Under the pieces are notes generated by a model that made no database searches, was not told the origin of the DNA, and saw only the letters and a program-made list of their open reading frames with translations. The translations under genes and the position numbers were made by a program. A stretch of DNA of 47,931 nucleotides from an archaeon (GTDB lineage: Archaea; Nanobdellota; Nanobdellia; Pacearchaeales; UBA284): NCBI GenBank assembly GCA_030612665.1, contig JAUWNL010000004.1, forward strand, positions 1 through 47,931, written 5' to 3'. Positions 45,764-47,931 of this stretch are shown here, piece by piece (position 1 is the first letter of the stretch; each line of letters starts with the position of its first letter).

Positions 45764-46314
45764 TTTTTCTTTTTCTTACCTCCTAAAATTTTATCTATAA
45801 TTAAACCCTGAAAAACAGAGGTTATAATCATTACAATAGTTAAGACAATTGTAAAAGCAAGTCCAAAATAAAAAATAATAAGTGGGAGTAATGCTGGTTT
45901 TATTGCCCTATTATAAAGAAAAGTTGCAATAAAGCTATTTTTTACTCCTTTTTTTTGTAAATCATTAAGTAAAGGATACCACATATAAATTGGGCCTGTT
46001 GAGATTATCCCAGCTATTACCACTACTGGCCATGCAATTATTGATTTTGATTTTTTACCAAGATATTTTACAAGTTGTTTTGGAGTGACAAAGAAATTTA
46101 TTAAAAACATAAGGACAAAAATAAGACAAATGATTGGAATGATTTTTTTAAGAAAGGAATAAAAGAATTGAATACTGGGAGTAATAGCATCTGGTTTAAA
46201 TAAAAAAATAATAATAGCAATAACAAAGACTCCAGCAAGAAAATACCATTGATTATGACTCATTTCAACTTTGCCTTCAATTTTTCCTTGTTTTTTTCTT
46301 TGTTTTTTTTTCAT
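45760..46314 (-). CDS. Permease (ArsP/DUF318-like), half 2
   Basis: NFFVTPKQLVKYLGKKSKSIIAWPVVVIAGIISTGPIYMWYPLLNDLQKKGVKNSFIATFLYNRAIKPALLPL. Confidence 0.8.
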   Translation of the reverse strand: MKKKQRKKQGKIEGKVEMSHNQWYFLAGVFVIAIIIFLFKPDAITPSIQFFYSFLKKIIPIICLIFVLMFLINFFVTPKQLVKYLGKKSKSIIAWPVVVIAGIISTGPIYMWYPLLNDLQKKGVKNSFIATFLYNRAIKPALLPLIIFYFGLAFTIVLTIVMIITSVFQGLIIDKILGGKKKKK

Positions 46315-46331
46315 TTTGTCTTTTTTTCATT

Positions 46332-46760
46332 TTATAATATTGAAAGTATTGTAACAGTAACTATAGCAACTATTATTGATAAAATAAAAGCTGTGACATT
46401 ACGGATTATAGCAAATTTTTTTCCTAGAAGCATCATTTCAGCTGGTAATTGTATTATTCCAACAGTAACCCATGAAACTATGAAAGCTGTTACAGCAATA
46501 AGACTAATACCTTGTTTAAGTAATTCTCCACTGATAACATAACTAGTTATCGGAGTTCCAGCAAGAATACTGCCAAGAACACTACCAATAAAAGAATCAA
46601 ATAAAAGATTTCCTTGAAATAAAGTAGTGAAAAAAGTCTTTGGTACTAAGACATTCATCAAACTTATTAGTATAATGACCCCAAAGATAATTGGTAAACT
46701 TCTGTACATTGCTCTCAAACTCTTGACTACTGATTCTTTGAATCTCTCATTCATTTTCAC
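46332..46760 (-). CDS. Permease (ArsP/DUF318-like), half 1
   Basis: SLPIIFGVIILISLMNVLVPKTFFTTLFQGNLLFDSFIGSVLGSILAGTPITSYVISGELLKQGIS. Confidence 0.8.
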   Translation of the reverse strand: MKMNERFKESVVKSLRAMYRSLPIIFGVIILISLMNVLVPKTFFTTLFQGNLLFDSFIGSVLGSILAGTPITSYVISGELLKQGISLIAVTAFIVSWVTVGIIQLPAEMMLLGKKFAIIRNVTAFILSIIVAIVTVTILSIL

Positions 46761-46782
46761 TTTTCTTCTCTTTCAATATATC

Positions 46783-47139
46783 TTATTTAGATTCTATAGA
46801 TTCTAGAGTTTTTATTCTTCCTTTGATCCTTTTAAGTTCAGCTTCTAGTCCACGTGCTTCTACTCCAAGTATTTCTTTCTCTTCTTCTTGGGTAATTGGT
46901 TCTTCATAATAAGGGTCATAATCCGAATTTATGAAAAATCTTTGTCCTCGACCTCTGCCGAATCCTCTACCAAATCTACGACCTCTACCAAATCTAGGAC
47001 CAAATCCAGGACCAAATCCAGGACCAAATCTAGGATTCATAAATCTAGGTCTAACATATCCTACACAATATCCCATTCCCCTTCCAGTCATGGGACCTAA
47101 ACCTCTAGGACCTGTTCCATCTCCACCAGGCATTTTCAT
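46783..47139 (-). CDS. DUF5320-like protein
   Basis: MPGGDGTGPRGLGPMTGRGMGYCVGY...Gly/Arg/Phe-rich...EEEKEILGVEARGLEAELKRIKGRIKTLE. Confidence 0.85.
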   Translation of the reverse strand: MKMPGGDGTGPRGLGPMTGRGMGYCVGYVRPRFMNPRFGPGFGPGFGPRFGRGRRFGRGFGRGRGQRFFINSDYDPYYEEPITQEEEKEILGVEARGLEAELKRIKGRIKTLESIESK

Positions 47140-47178
47140 TTACCTCCAATTTGTTTATTTATTTGTTTAATTGTCATA

Positions 47179-47194
47179 ATGAATATATATTCAT
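47179..47194. promoter_or_regulatory. Palindromic operator candidate, copy 1 (ATGAATATATATTCAT)
   Basis: Perfect 16-bp palindrome between the TATA-like TTTAAATA and the DUF5320 start. Confidence 0.55.
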
Positions 47195-47216
47195 ATACTA
47201 TTTAAATGTTTTGTTT

Positions 47217-47230
47217 TGAATAAATATTCA
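47217..47230. promoter_or_regulatory. Palindromic operator candidate, copy 2 (TGAATAAATATTCA)
   Basis: One base different from the core of copy 1; on the upstream side of the TATA-like element. Confidence 0.5.
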
Positions 47231-47303
47231 TAATTAATTTTTGGGTGGTAACAATCTTGGATGAATTAGAAATATTTATAAATCAACAAATACTGACATT
47301 TTT

Positions 47304-47660
47304 GGGTAACCAATTAGCTAACAGTCTTAAGGTTTTTCTGACGAAAAACCCGGAGAGGAAGGTCCATCCACCCCTCACAACTCATGTGAGGAAGTAGCCA
47401 GCATTGATAGATGTATGCTGAGAGGCATGGCCCTGGCACAGAAACGACACAGCTCTTGTGGAGTTATGATCCTTGCGAGGAACTGAGAAACAAGATGCTT
47501 CAAAACTTTGGTTTTGGGCACGCCGGAAATCTTTGATTTCCGAGCGGATTTGATGAAACGGCTAACCTGGCTGGTGCAAGTCTTCGAGACGCTAAGTTTG
47601 ATGTTAGCAAGTTCTGTCCATGATGGAGAACTACAGAAGATGGCCTATGGTTGGTTACCC
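47304..47660 (+). ncRNA. rnpB: RNase P RNA (archaeal)
   Basis: P1 GGGTAACCAA / TTGGTTACCC; CR-I-like GGAGAGGAAGGTCC; CR-V-like ACAGAAGATGGCCTATGG. Confidence 0.93.
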
Positions 47661-47700
47661 TAACCATTAAATATAAAAATAGAAAAAGACAGAATAAAAG

Positions 47701-47859
47701 ATGGCAAATGGCGGAGAAACAATGAGGATGCCTTCAGGTGCTGGAGGCCTTGTAAGATATTTTGATGAATACAAAAGTAAGATACAACTAAAGCCAGAGC
47801 ATGTTGTCTTGTTAATCATTCTCGTTATAGTCTTTGAAATAGTTATAAGGATTATTTAG
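47701..47859 (+). CDS. Preprotein translocase subunit Sec61beta (52 aa, below ORF-track cutoff)
   Basis: MANGGETMRMPSGAGGLVRYFDEYKSKIQLKPEHVVLLIILVIVFEIVIRII*. Confidence 0.92.
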   Translation: MANGGETMRMPSGAGGLVRYFDEYKSKIQLKPEHVVLLIILVIVFEIVIRII

Positions 47860-47916
47860 GATAGTCGAATCATTTTCAAAGATAAAATTTATAAGTTCTT
47901 TTATGCTATCTTTTTC

Positions 47917-47931
47917 ATGAAAAGAGGGAGA
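47917..47931 (+). CDS. Possible 5' end of a CDS running off the window
   Basis: ATGAAAAGAGGGAGA, about 25 nt downstream of the TATA-like AATTTATAAG; leaderless spacing. Confidence 0.3.

Noticed and set aside
46888-47170. Plus-strand Ser/Thr/Pro-rich ORFs opposite DUF5320
   Set aside because: Artefacts of the Gly/Arg repeat DNA.

Overview
AT-rich, gene-dense archaeal chromosomal segment, most likely from a DPANN (Woesearchaeota/Pacearchaeota-like) lineage. That placement is inferred from the GatE-type amidotransferase, Rrp4/Rrp41/Rrp42, SBDS, RpoK, PsmA, archaeal RNase P RNA, Sec61beta and intron-containing tRNAs. Core content: AspRS, GatE, PheS/PheT, enolase, Pcm, the exosome/proteasome superoperon, a 2-oxoacid:ferredoxin oxidoreductase, thioredoxin, six tRNAs (Lys-TTT, Asp-GTC, Tyr-GTA, Glu-CTC, Gln-CTG, Thr-GGT), rnpB and Sec61beta. 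Most interesting points: (1) a 40.7-47.2 kb gene set resembling the bacterial orange-protein (ORP) clusters: two NifX-like proteins, DUF134, DUF5320, two ferredoxin-containing MinD/Mrp ATPases, a split permease, an ArsP_2-like transporter and an MBL hydrolase. Its lead promoter carries two near-identical palindromes around the TATA box. (2) A GatE that lacks the GAD insertion domain. (3) A pre-tRNA-Tyr with two candidate introns, one in the D-loop. (4) Two Fic proteins, one with both the catalytic His and the inhibitory Glu replaced, each with repeated motifs at its promoter. (5) A TTTCAGTACAA promoter element shared by three minus-strand transcription units, including an HNH operon. (6) Duplicated gene fragments flanking a Fic gene, and a 76-bp perfectly duplicated signal-peptide cassette. 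(7) A GC-rich candidate structured RNA. No homology searches or folding programs were run; all calls come from reading the sequence.
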